Part shown: positions 1 through 5,933 of the stretch, piece by piece | Layout: each line of letters starts with the position of its first letter | Numbering within the stretch: position 1 is the first letter of the stretch | DNA from: Gallionellaceae bacterium CG11_big_fil_rev_8_21_14_0_20_60_62 | GTDB lineage: Bacteria; Pseudomonadota; Gammaproteobacteria; Burkholderiales; Gallionellaceae | Assembly (NCBI GenBank): GCA_002787455.1 | Contig: PCWU01000050.1 | Coordinates: forward strand, 1-7,176 | Reading direction: 5' to 3' | DNA: 7,176 bases | Made by a program: the position numbers and the translations under genes | Notes under the pieces: model-generated | What the model was told of the DNA's origin: nothing | The model's database searches: none | Seen by the model: the letters and a program-made list of their open reading frames with translations, nothing else

Positions 1-608
1 AGGAGGAGCTGGATCGCGTGCTGCCGGTGATCGAAGGCTTGCGCGGCTGCGAAGTGCCGCTCTCCATCGATACCTGGAAGCCGGGGGTCATGCGCGCCGC
101 GCTCAAGGCGGGGGCCAGCCTGGTCAACGATGTGAACGCATTGCAGGCTAGGGGCGCGTTGCAGGCTGTGGCGGACAGTGATGCGGCGGTGTGTCTGATG
201 CATAAACAGGGCACGCCGCAGACCATGCAGCAACAGCCGCGCTATGCCGATGTGGTGGCCGAAGTGTGCGGCTTCCTGCGCGCGCGCATTGCTGCCGCCG
301 AAACGGCAGGCATCGCGCGCGCGCGCATCGTGATCGACCCCGGTTTTGGTTTTGGCAAGGCCTTGACGCATAATCTCGACCTGTTGCGCCATCTGGAGGC
401 GCTGCGCGCGCTGGGCGTTCCCGTGTTGGCCGGCCTGTCGCGCAAGTCGATGCTGGGGGCGCTCACCGGCCGCGCCGTGGAGGATCGCGTGGCGGCCAGC
501 GTCGTCGCCGCGTTGCTGGCGGTGCAGCGCGGCGTCGCGATCGTGCGGGTGCACGATGTGCGCGAGACGGTGGATGCCTTGAAGGTGTGGAATGCGGTAA
601 ATCTGTAA
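1..608 (+). CDS. folP: Dihydropteroate synthase, C-terminal part (5' end outside window)
   Basis: Dihydropteroate synthase condenses 6-hydroxymethyl-7,8-dihydropterin diphosphate with p-aminobenzoate to form 7,8-dihydropteroate in cytosolic folate synthesis; it is the sulfonamide target. The reading frame is open from the first full codon (position 3, residues EELDRVLPVIEG) to TAA at 606–608, about 201 codons. Roughly 70–75 N-terminal residues, including the first pterin-binding segment, lie upstream. Family motifs appear in order: SIDTWKP (the beta-strand with the conserved Asp-Thr), VNDVNAL, CLMHKQGTPQTMQ, the DPGFGFGK pterin/diphosphate segment encoded near 336–359, GLSRKSMLGALTG, and the C-terminal RVHDVRETVDALKVW. 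All are well conserved and the C-terminus is of normal length, so the gene looks functional. It is followed 99 bp downstream by glmM in the same direction, a common proteobacterial arrangement. Identification by motif recall is very secure. Confidence 0.97.
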   Translation, partial: EELDRVLPVIEGLRGCEVPLSIDTWKPGVMRAALKAGASLVNDVNALQARGALQAVADSDAAVCLMHKQGTPQTMQQQPRYADVVAEVCGFLRARIAAAETAGIARARIVIDPGFGFGKALTHNLDLLRHLEALRALGVPVLAGLSRKSMLGALTGRAVEDRVAASVVAALLAVQRGVAIVRVHDVRETVDALKVWNAVNL

Positions 609-616
609 TACATTTA

Positions 617-676
617 TCCGCAGATTACGCAGATTCGCACAGATTTTAATCTGCGTTAATCTGTGCAATCTGCGGA
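617..676. repeat. 60-nt near-perfect palindrome of CAGATT/AATCTG units between folP and glmM
   Basis: The sequence is symmetric about 646.5. Of 29 possible pairs (617–645 with 648–676), 24 are Watson-Crick, two are G-T and three are mismatches (627/666, 636/657, 639/654). The outer ten positions pair perfectly (TCCGCAGATT with AATCTGCGGA). Three CAGATT units at 621, 630 and 640 face three AATCTG units at 648, 658 and 667, so the unit recurs every 9–10 bp, close to one helical turn. There is no T-tract of terminator type after the stem on either strand. Similar CCGCAGATT-rich palindromes are, from memory, dispersed intergenic repeats in many environmental bacterial genomes. Possible roles are a REP-like mRNA-stabilising or attenuating stem, or a protein-binding site; none is established here. 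Confidence 0.85.
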
Positions 677-707
677 AACAGTTTTTGTTTCTTGGTTGGG
701 ACATGAC

Positions 708-2063
708 ATGAGCAGAAAGTATTTCGGCACGGACGGTGTGCGCGGCAAGGTGGGGGAGCATCCCATCACCCCGCAATTTGTGATGCATCTGGGCTATGCG
801 GCCGGCAGGGTGTTGGCGAGCGCCGGCCATGCGCAGGGCGAGCGGCCGGGGGTGTTGATCGGCAAGGACACGCGCATCTCCGGCTACATGCTGGAGTCGG
901 CGCTCGAAGCCGGCCTTATCGCGGCGGGTATCGATGTCTATCTGGCCGGACCGATCCCGACCCCGGCGGTGGCTTATCTGACACGGGCTTTGCGCTTGCA
1001 GGCCGGGGTGGTCATCTCCGCGTCGCACAATCCGTTCGAGGACAACGGCATCAAATTCTTTTCCGGTAACGGGACGAAACTGCCGGATGCCGTGGAGCTC
1101 GCCATTGAGGCAGCATTGGATGAGCCGATGCAGACCAACCCGTCCGCCAGTTTGGGCAAGGCCAAACGGATCGACGATGCGGTCGGCCGCTATATCGAAT
1201 TCTGCAAGAGCAGTTTTCCCAACGAGATGAATCTGCGCGGTCTGAAGATCGTGGTGGACAGCGCGCACGGTGCGACTTATCACATCGCGCGCCACGTCTT
1301 TCATGAACTCGGTGCGGAGGTGGTGGCCATCGGCGCCGAGCCGGATGGGTTGAACATCAACGCCGGCTACGGCGCGACCCAGCCGCAAAACCTGCAAAAA
1401 GCCGTGGTCGAACACCAGGCCGATATCGGCATCGCGCTGGATGGCGATGGCGACCGTCTGATCATGGCGGATGCGGACGGCACGCTCTACGATGGCGACC
1501 AGTTGCTCTACATCATCGCGCGCCAGCGCCAGGCCGAAGGAACATTGAAAGGCGGCGTGGTGGGCACGCTGATGACCAATCTCGCTTTTGAACACGCCAT
1601 GCAGCATCTGGGCATTCCCTTCGCGCGCGCCAAGGTGGGCGACCGTTATGTGATGGAACTGCTGCAACAGCACGGTTGGCAACTGGGCGGCGAGAATTCC
1701 GGCCACATCATCTGTTTGGACAAGCACAGCACCGGCGACGGCATTATTTCCGCCTTGCAAGTGCTGCATGCACTGCGCATGCAGCAGCAGACTTTGTCCC
1801 GGGCGGCTGGAGATATGCGCATGTATCCGCAGATACTTATCAATGTGAAAGTGACGGGCAAGGCGGCCGATCTGCTGGAACGCACCGAGGTCACGGCGGA
1901 GGTCGCCAAGGCCGAGCGTGACTTGAACGGCAAGGGGCGGGTGTTGCTGCGTCCTTCCGGCACGGAGCCGCTGTTGCGGGTGATGGTGGAAGGAGAGGAC
2001 GGGCCTCAGGTCAAGTTGTGGGTGGAAAGGATCGCGGGGGTGGTGAAAGGAGTGGCGGGTTAA
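708..2063 (+). CDS. glmM: Phosphoglucosamine mutase
   Basis: GlmM interconverts glucosamine-6-phosphate and glucosamine-1-phosphate in the cytosol, feeding UDP-GlcNAc for peptidoglycan and LPS. The ATG at 708 gives 451 residues starting MSRKYFGTDGVRG, the canonical family N-terminus; an upstream in-frame start at 663 would add 15 unconserved residues and lies inside the palindrome, so it was not used. Key sites: the active-site phosphoserine loop ISASHNP with Ser106, the metal-binding loop DGDGDR at 245–250, the sugar-binding loop GGENSGH at 327–333, and the phosphate-binding loop RPSGTEPLLRV at 415–425. All four domains are present at normal length. The Shine-Dalgarno is poor (GGTTGGGA at 693–700). 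The last 72 codons are duplicated at 4509–4730. This copy ends IAGVVKGVAG, a less typical C-terminus than the IAEAVK of the duplicate, suggesting the 3' end here may be acquired. Confidence 0.98.
   Translation: MSRKYFGTDGVRGKVGEHPITPQFVMHLGYAAGRVLASAGHAQGERPGVLIGKDTRISGYMLESALEAGLIAAGIDVYLAGPIPTPAVAYLTRALRLQAGVVISASHNPFEDNGIKFFSGNGTKLPDAVELAIEAALDEPMQTNPSASLGKAKRIDDAVGRYIEFCKSSFPNEMNLRGLKIVVDSAHGATYHIARHVFHELGAEVVAIGAEPDGLNINAGYGATQPQNLQKAVVEHQADIGIALDGDGDRLIMADADGTLYDGDQLLYIIARQRQAEGTLKGGVVGTLMTNLAFEHAMQHLGIPFARAKVGDRYVMELLQQHGWQLGGENSGHIICLDKHSTGDGIISALQVLHALRMQQQTLSRAAGDMRMYPQILINVKVTGKAADLLERTEVTAEVAKAERDLNGKGRVLLRPSGTEPLLRVMVEGEDGPQVKLWVERIAGVVKGVAG
1844..2063 (+). repeat. Direct repeat copy 1: 3' end of glmM
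   Basis: This 220-bp segment of the intact glmM aligns without gaps to 4511–4730 in the same orientation (offset 2667). By hand count 192 of 220 positions match. The match is 98/99 over 1844–1942 and only 94/121 over 1943–2063. Both copies end at a stop codon at the same aligned position (TAA here, TGA in the other). The two copies bracket the minus-strand kinase and regulator genes. Confidence 0.95.
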
Positions 2064-2077
2064 CTGTATTTTTCATT

Positions 2078-2108
2078 GCCCGAACCGATTTTTGGTATGG
2101 CGTTTTTT
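2078..2108 (+). terminator. Weak candidate intrinsic terminator after glmM
   Basis: GCC (2078–2080) and ACC (2084–2086) can pair with GGT (2094–2096) and GGC (2099–2101) across a GATTTTT loop, with an unpaired internal bulge (CGA opposite AT). One G and then TTTTTT (2103–2108) follow. The stem is only six pairs and interrupted, so termination would be modest, but it lies 15 bp after the glmM stop and just before the convergent regulator gene, where a terminator is expected. A second short hairpin, GTTTG/CAAAC at 2124–2139, overlaps the regulator stop and has no T-tract on the minus strand. Confidence 0.35.
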
Positions 2109-2133
2109 CGATTTGGTCTATCTGTTTGCGCGA

Positions 2134-3048
2134 TCAAACACCGATTCTGGCCCTCAGCCTTCCCAGCATTCCCATGAATTTTCCGGCCTGCACTTGCTCC
2201 TGCGGGTCGCTGATCGGCGCTACTGCTTGCCGTTTCTGCAGCACAGGTTGATTGCGCACCATCTTGAACCGTTCCAGCATGGACTCCAGGTTGCGCGCAA
2301 GGATGCCTTTGCTGACCGGCTTGGGCAGGAAACGGGTGATTTGCGCCTGGTTGATGAGCTCGATGAGGCGCGAGGTATCGTTGAATGTGGTAACGACGAT
2401 GCATTGCGTCTGCGGGTTGAGCTGCTTGATGGTCTTGAGGATGTAGCCGACATTGGTCTCGCCCAGCATTAGGTCGGACACGACCACGGAGATATCCTGC
2501 TTCGCCAGCTCTTCCATGGCGTGCTGGGCATCGGAAGCCCAGACGATATCGCACCGGTCGCTCAATGTCTCATGCACGATCTTGGCAGTGGTCTCATCAT
2601 GATCCATGATGAGCACGCGCGGCCTGGCGCTTGCCATGCCGACGGCGATATCGGTGTGCGATTGCACGGCAAAGCTGGCCTCGGCGATAGCGGCGGCCTC
2701 GGCGACCACTGATTTCACTTCTTCCACATTCCACGGCTTCATCAGATAACGGAACACTTCGCCATCATTCACGCTGGCGATGGAAGCGTCGAGATCTGAA
2801 TAACCGGTCAGCAGGATGCGCATGGTGGCGGGCGAGGTCTCGCGGGCGATGCGCAACAGCTCGGAACCCTGCATCACCGGCATGCGCTGGTCGCTGACGA
2901 TGACATGGATCTTCTCATCGCGCAGGATACGGATGGCCTCGTGCGGATCGGTCGTTATGCGCACGTGATAACCGGCGAAGAACAACATTCGCAGCGAGCG
3001 CAGGATGCGTTCTTCATCGTCGATCAGCAGCAGGGTGGGTTTGCTCAT
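2134..3048 (-). CDS. Tandem-receiver response regulator without output domain
   Basis: A 304-residue cytosolic protein with two receiver domains. REC1 (about 4–120) has the acidic pair D10/D11, phospho-acceptor D53 in VSDQRMP, T81 in LLTGYSD and K104 in YLMKPW; the SDQRMP...KPW signature resembles REC domains of the RpfG/HupR type. REC2 (about 143–260) has acidic residues D149 and D151, acceptor D192 in VSDLMLGE, T220/T221 and K243 in FLPKPV, so both look phosphorylatable. The remaining 45 residues (rich in Q, K and R) contain no recognisable DNA-binding, GGDEF, EAL or HD-GYP domain. It would therefore act by protein contact or as a phosphorelay intermediate (inference). The start is ATG at 3048, with AAGGA six bases upstream overlapping the stop of the kinase gene; only 9 bp separate the genes, so they should be co-transcribed and translationally coupled. 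It converges on glmM. Confidence 0.93.
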   Translation of the reverse strand: MSKPTLLLIDDEERILRSLRMLFFAGYHVRITTDPHEAIRILRDEKIHVIVSDQRMPVMQGSELLRIARETSPATMRILLTGYSDLDASIASVNDGEVFRYLMKPWNVEEVKSVVAEAAAIAEASFAVQSHTDIAVGMASARPRVLIMDHDETTAKIVHETLSDRCDIVWASDAQHAMEELAKQDISVVVSDLMLGETNVGYILKTIKQLNPQTQCIVVTTFNDTSRLIELINQAQITRFLPKPVSKGILARNLESMLERFKMVRNQPVLQKRQAVAPISDPQEQVQAGKFMGMLGRLRARIGV

Positions 3049-3057
3049 GGTTATTCC

Positions 3058-4386
3058 TTATTTGGCTACTGCTTCCAGCATCGCCACTTGCGCCGCCCTG
3101 GCGGCAACAACGGGAAGCCTGATATGGAAATGGGTGCCTTCGCCAACACGCGATTCGACGCGGATCTCGCCGCCATGTTGCTGGATGATCTGGTGGGTGA
3201 TGGCAAGTCCCAGCCCGGTGCCTTCGCCCACCGGTTTGGTGGTGAAGAAGGGATCGAAGATGCGCGTGAGGATATCTTCCGGTATGCCCTTGCCGTTGTC
3301 GGCCACGCTGACGTGAATGTCGCCATCGGCATGCCACGACTTGATGTGCAGTCTCCCCTGCGCTTCCATTGCCTGTGCCGCATTGGTGAAGAGATTGAGG
3401 AAGACCTGGTTGAGCTGGGACGGCGCGCAAGTGATCCTGGGCAAGTCGCCCAGTTCCCTGATGATCTCGACTTTGTTCTTGAGCACGTTGCGTCCGATAT
3501 TGAGCGCGCTTTCGATGCAGTCGTTCAGGTTCATCATGTCGGTGGCGGCGGCATCCATGCGCGAGAAGTTCTTGAGGTTGAGCACCAGTTCGGATATCTG
3601 GCCAATGCCGTAGAGCGAATCGGCCATCAGCCCGTTCATCTCGCCCAGCATCTCCTGGGCGTTCACGTCGTTGCGCATCGCGGCGACCATCTGCATCTGT
3701 TCCGTGATCTGCTCTTCGCTCGCCTTCTCGTCGAGCAGATTATCGACCAGCGATTCATACCCGGCGATCATGGTTTGTATCTGGGAGAACAACTCCTGGC
3801 CTATCGCGACGTTGTTCTGCACGTAGCCCAGCGGCGTGTTGATCTCGTGCGCGACGCCGGCAACCATCTGGCCGAGCGATGCCATCTTTTCCGATTGCAC
3901 CAAGGCAAGCTGCGATGATTTGAGTTGCGAATAGGCCTTTTCAAGTTCGCCTGTATTGGCCCGCATCTGTTGTTCCATTGCCTTGAGCAGGTCCATCACG
4001 AAACCCACCCCCAGATATTGACCGTGGCGTACCACGATGAAATCTTCGGTGAGAGGGAATTGCATGTTCTCTGCAACATACTGTGCAGCCGATGCCAGTG
4101 TCTGGTCCAGATCAACCAGCAGGGGTCTTTTGTTGATGAATTGGCGAATCGGGCGTTTGCCATAGAGTTCGCGCGCATATCGTTTTAGATAGATATCCAT
4201 GAAGCGATAGCGGCTTATCATGCCGACCGGACGCCCGTCTTCGACGACCGGTAGGGAGAGCAACTTGGCATATTCCGGCTTGAAGAACTCTTCGGCGACA
4301 TCATTAAGCGGGGAATCGGGAGAGATGGCTATGATCGGATTGATCATAGCCAGAATATCTTCACCGGAACGATTTGAACTGTGCAT
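3058..4386 (-). CDS. Soluble CBS-like-pair sensor histidine kinase
   Basis: A 442-residue kinase with no signal peptide or transmembrane segment, hence a cytosolic sensor. Residues about 14–68 (MINPIIAISPDSPLNDV ... LPVVEDGRPVGMISRYRFMDIY) and 80–138 (RPIRQFIN ... FIVVRHGQYLGVGFVMDLL) read as a pair of CBS-like repeats; the linker ARELYGKRPI resembles CBS pairs attached to GGDEF proteins. CBS pairs often bind adenine nucleotides, but the ligand here is unknown. A coiled-coil linker (139–165) leads to the HisKA box with phospho-accepting H180 in VAHEINTPLG. A long helical stretch of about 60 extra residues follows before the ATPase domain: N-box N331/N335, G1 DNGKG 363–367, F-box FDPFF 377–381 and G2 GEGTGLGLA 387–395, so it looks catalytically competent. 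The start ATG at 4386 has a perfect AGGAGG four bases upstream. The adjacent tandem-REC gene is the obvious partner. It is not PhoR despite the neighbouring pst genes. Confidence 0.93.
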   Translation of the reverse strand: MHSSNRSGEDILAMINPIIAISPDSPLNDVAEEFFKPEYAKLLSLPVVEDGRPVGMISRYRFMDIYLKRYARELYGKRPIRQFINKRPLLVDLDQTLASAAQYVAENMQFPLTEDFIVVRHGQYLGVGFVMDLLKAMEQQMRANTGELEKAYSQLKSSQLALVQSEKMASLGQMVAGVAHEINTPLGYVQNNVAIGQELFSQIQTMIAGYESLVDNLLDEKASEEQITEQMQMVAAMRNDVNAQEMLGEMNGLMADSLYGIGQISELVLNLKNFSRMDAAATDMMNLNDCIESALNIGRNVLKNKVEIIRELGDLPRITCAPSQLNQVFLNLFTNAAQAMEAQGRLHIKSWHADGDIHVSVADNGKGIPEDILTRIFDPFFTTKPVGEGTGLGLAITHQIIQQHGGEIRVESRVGEGTHFHIRLPVVAARAAQVAMLEAVAK

Positions 4387-4396
4387 ACAACCTCCT
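4387..4396 (-). promoter_or_regulatory. Shine-Dalgarno of the kinase gene
   Basis: On the minus strand AGGAGG (complement of 4391–4396) lies four bases before the ATG at 4384–4386. It decides for this start over the internal ATG at codon 14, where the CBS-like homology begins. The spacing is short but the match is perfect. Confidence 0.7.
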
Positions 4397-4508
4397 GGAC
4401 TGCAATTTTGTTATCGTGCAGCGGCGGAGATTCTATGTGGGCTGGATGACAATCGAATGACATGGCGCTGTATATGCCTTGTTTATGCGAAAACTTGAAC
4501 GGCAGGTC
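4397..4508. other. Kinase upstream region and junction with the glmM fragment
   Basis: This 112-bp noncoding stretch lies between the kinase ribosome-binding site and the glmM fragment and must hold the promoter of the signalling operon. On the minus strand a TAGAAT hexamer (complement of 4431–4436) could be a -10 box, but no convincing -35 sits 16–18 bp upstream of it; TTGTCA is only 11 bp away. No Pho box is visible here. Homology to glmM begins abruptly at about 4511, so a recombination junction lies near the right edge. Confidence 0.4.
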
Positions 4509-4730
4509 ATTGTGAAAGTGACGGGCAAGGCGGCCGATCTGCTGGAACGCACCGAGGTCACGGCGGAGGTCGCCAAGTCCGAGCGTGACTTGAACGGCAA
4601 GGGGCGGGTATTGTTGCGCCCTTCCGGCACGGAGCCCTTGCTGCGGGTGATAGTGGAAGGAGAGGATGGGGTGCAGGTCAAGATGTGGGCAGAGAAGATC
4701 GCGGAGGCGGTGAAAAGGGCGGGACTCTGA
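4509..4730 (+). pseudogene. glmM: Headless duplicate of the glmM 3' end (last 72 codons)
   Basis: In the frame read from 4509, residues VKVTGKAADLLERTEV onward match GlmM residues 380–451 without gaps and end at TGA 4728–4730. Only the end of the last domain is encoded; it retains the phosphate-binding loop RPSGTEPLLRV but lacks the phosphoserine, metal and sugar loops, so it cannot be a mutase. The frame can be extended upstream to TTG 4479 or ATG 4485, but the extra residues are not GlmM-like and no Shine-Dalgarno is seen, so translation is doubtful. There is no frameshift or internal stop, and most differences from the full gene near the step at 4610 are synonymous, as expected for sequence long kept under selection. 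Its C-terminus IAEAVKRAGL is closer to the usual family ending than that of the intact gene, so it may be the original resident 3' end, left next to pstS when the intervening genes arrived (inference). Confidence 0.9.
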
Positions 4731-4780
4731 GCGGTTCGCTCTCGGTATGGGCCTCGTTGAAATGTCGGGTATTTAATTAA

Positions 4781-4798
4781 CTGTCATAATTGTGTAAT
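4781..4798 (+). promoter_or_regulatory. Pho box (PhoB-binding site) upstream of pstS
   Basis: CTGTCATAATTGTGTAAT contains a perfect PhoB repeat CTGTCAT (4781–4787), followed after the canonical 11-bp period by GTGTAAT (4792–4798), which matches 5 of 7. It sits 82 bp before the pstS start, and its end is 10 bp before a good -10 candidate, the spacing known for PhoB-activated promoters in which the box replaces the -35. This predicts induction of the pst genes under phosphate limitation through a PhoB encoded elsewhere. Confidence 0.8.
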
Positions 4799-4808
4799 CT
4801 TGCGCGGA

Positions 4809-4814
4809 TATGCT
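4809..4814 (+). promoter_or_regulatory. Candidate -10 element of the pstS promoter
   Basis: TATGCT matches TATAAT at 4 of 6 positions and begins 10 bp after the end of the Pho box, predicting transcription start near 4820 and a leader of about 60 nt. No TTGACA-like -35 accompanies it, as expected for an activator-dependent promoter. Confidence 0.55.
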
Positions 4815-4880
4815 CGCACTTGATGAATGCCATTTGAATGGCGCTCATTAAATCTTTCCCACTTACAGGAGCTTATTTCC

Positions 4881-5867
4881 ATGAATATGAAGAAAACCAT
4901 CGTGGCGCTGGGTCTAGTGTCCACCTTCGCTCTGGGCACGCAAAGCATGGTCGCCCACGCCGCCGGAGTTGATTCTGCGTTGCCTGACTATACCAAGTCC
5001 AGCGGCGTATCCGGCAACTTCACCAGCGTTGGTTCGGACACCCTGAATAACCTGATGACCCTGTGGGCCGAGTCTTACAAGCGCTTTTACCCCAACGTCA
5101 ACATCCAGATCCAGGGTGCCGGCTCCTCCACCGCGCCGCCGGCCCTGATCCAGGGTGCGTCCAACTTCGGTCCCATGAGCCGCACCATGAAGGATGAGGA
5201 AATCGTTGCCTTCGAGAAGAAATACGGCTACAAGCCCACTCCGGTCCCCGTGGCTATTGACGCCCTGGCCGTGTACGTGAACAAGGACAACCCCATCAAA
5301 GGTCTGTCCATTCCCGAGTTGGATGCCATCTTCTCCGCCACCCGCAAGTGCGGCGGCGAGGCTGAAATCAACAAATGGGGCCAGTTGGGCATGACTGGCG
5401 ACTGGGCCGGGCGCGGTATCGCCCTGTACGGCCGCAATTCCGTGTCCGGCACCTACGGCTACTTCAAGAAGCACGCCCTGTGCAAGGGGGACTTCACCAA
5501 GCGCGTCGCCGAGCAGCCCGGCTCCGCTTCTGTGGTGCAGAGTGTTAGTGGTCAGATCGGCGCCATTGGCTATTCCGGCATCGGTTACCTGACCTCCGGC
5601 GTGCGCGCCGTGCCCCTGGCCAAGAAGAGCGGCGAGCCGTTCTATGAAGCCTCTCCCGAAAACGCCCTCAGCAAGACGTACCCCCTGGCCCGCGTGCTTT
5701 ACGTCTATGTGAACAAGCGCCCGAACCAAGCGTTGTCGCCCTTGGAGCGTGAGTTCTTCAAGATGGTGCTGTCCAAGCAGGGCCAGGAAGTAGTGGTCAA
5801 GGACGGTTTTGTGCCGATGCCCGCCGCCATGGTTTCGAAGGCCCGGCGCGACTTGGGTATCAACTGA
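4881..5867 (+). CDS. pstS: Periplasmic phosphate-binding protein of the Pst ABC transporter
   Basis: PstS captures inorganic phosphate in the periplasm and delivers it to the PstC–PstA permease. The ATG at 4881 follows AGGAG (4867–4871) by nine bases and gives 328 residues with a clear Sec signal peptide: MNMKK, a hydrophobic core (about 6–24) and an AHA/AG cleavage site after residue 27. An upstream in-frame ATG at 4827 would place 18 residues ahead of the signal and lies near the predicted transcription start, so it was rejected. Phosphate-site motifs are present: VGSDTLNNL (50–58), GAGSSTAPPALI (79–90), the hinge segment VAIDALAVYVNKDNP (124–138), and GRNSVSGTYGYF (184–195). Two cysteines (157, 201) could form a disulfide. 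The protein resembles the Pseudomonas-type PstS subfamily more than E. coli PstS (judged by eye). It is preceded by a Pho box and followed by the lipoprotein gene 66 bp downstream. Confidence 0.96.
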   Translation: MNMKKTIVALGLVSTFALGTQSMVAHAAGVDSALPDYTKSSGVSGNFTSVGSDTLNNLMTLWAESYKRFYPNVNIQIQGAGSSTAPPALIQGASNFGPMSRTMKDEEIVAFEKKYGYKPTPVPVAIDALAVYVNKDNPIKGLSIPELDAIFSATRKCGGEAEINKWGQLGMTGDWAGRGIALYGRNSVSGTYGYFKKHALCKGDFTKRVAEQPGSASVVQSVSGQIGAIGYSGIGYLTSGVRAVPLAKKSGEPFYEASPENALSKTYPLARVLYVYVNKRPNQALSPLEREFFKMVLSKQGQEVVVKDGFVPMPAAMVSKARRDLGIN

Positions 5868-5884
5868 TCCCCGCCGGCAAATCC

Positions 5885-5908
5885 CGCACGCCCCTGACCG
5901 GGTGTGCG
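5885..5908 (+). repeat. Intergenic stem-loop after pstS
   Basis: CGCACGCCC (5885–5893) pairs with GGGTGTGCG (5900–5908) as nine contiguous pairs including one G-U, closed by the six-base loop CTGACC. No U-tract follows, so it is not an intrinsic terminator. In that position, 17 bp after the pstS stop and 25 bp before the next start, such a stem would protect the pstS message from 3' exonucleases, as REP-type stems do after malE (inference by analogy). Confidence 0.55.
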
Positions 5909-5933
5909 CCAACAATCCCAATGGAGTGAAATC

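Noticed and set aside
663..707. Upstream in-frame start for glmM adding 15 residues
   Set aside because: It begins inside the palindrome, and the added residues are not conserved; MSRKYFGTDG is the standard GlmM beginning.
2905..3918. 337-codon open frame on the plus strand, antisense to the kinase and regulator genes
   Set aside because: It is a mirror of two genes with full HisKA, ATPase and REC motifs on the minus strand; its own translation is His/Asp/Gly-rich with no recognisable domain, and it crosses the boundary between both genes.
2134..4386. The kinase/regulator pair as PhoR–PhoB, given the adjacent pst genes
   Set aside because: The kinase lacks the membrane and PAS segments of PhoR, and the regulator has a second REC instead of the winged-helix DNA-binding domain of PhoB.
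4479..4511. TTG/ATG starts that could make the glmM fragment a small independent protein
   Set aside because: No Shine-Dalgarno, and the added residues show no GlmM similarity. A short product carrying only the phosphate-loop domain is unlikely to be functional, so the copy is called a pseudogene fragment.
1844..4730. Interpretation of the glmM repeats as attachment sites of an integrative element
   Set aside because: The bracketed DNA encodes no integrase or excisionase, the repeats are far longer than normal att cores, and the copies differ by 22% over more than half their length.
4914..5921. 335-codon open frame on the minus strand, antisense to pstS
   Set aside because: Long antisense frames are common opposite GC-rich genes with strong codon bias. 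The plus strand encodes a complete PstS with signal peptide and ribosome-binding site; the antisense product has no family features.
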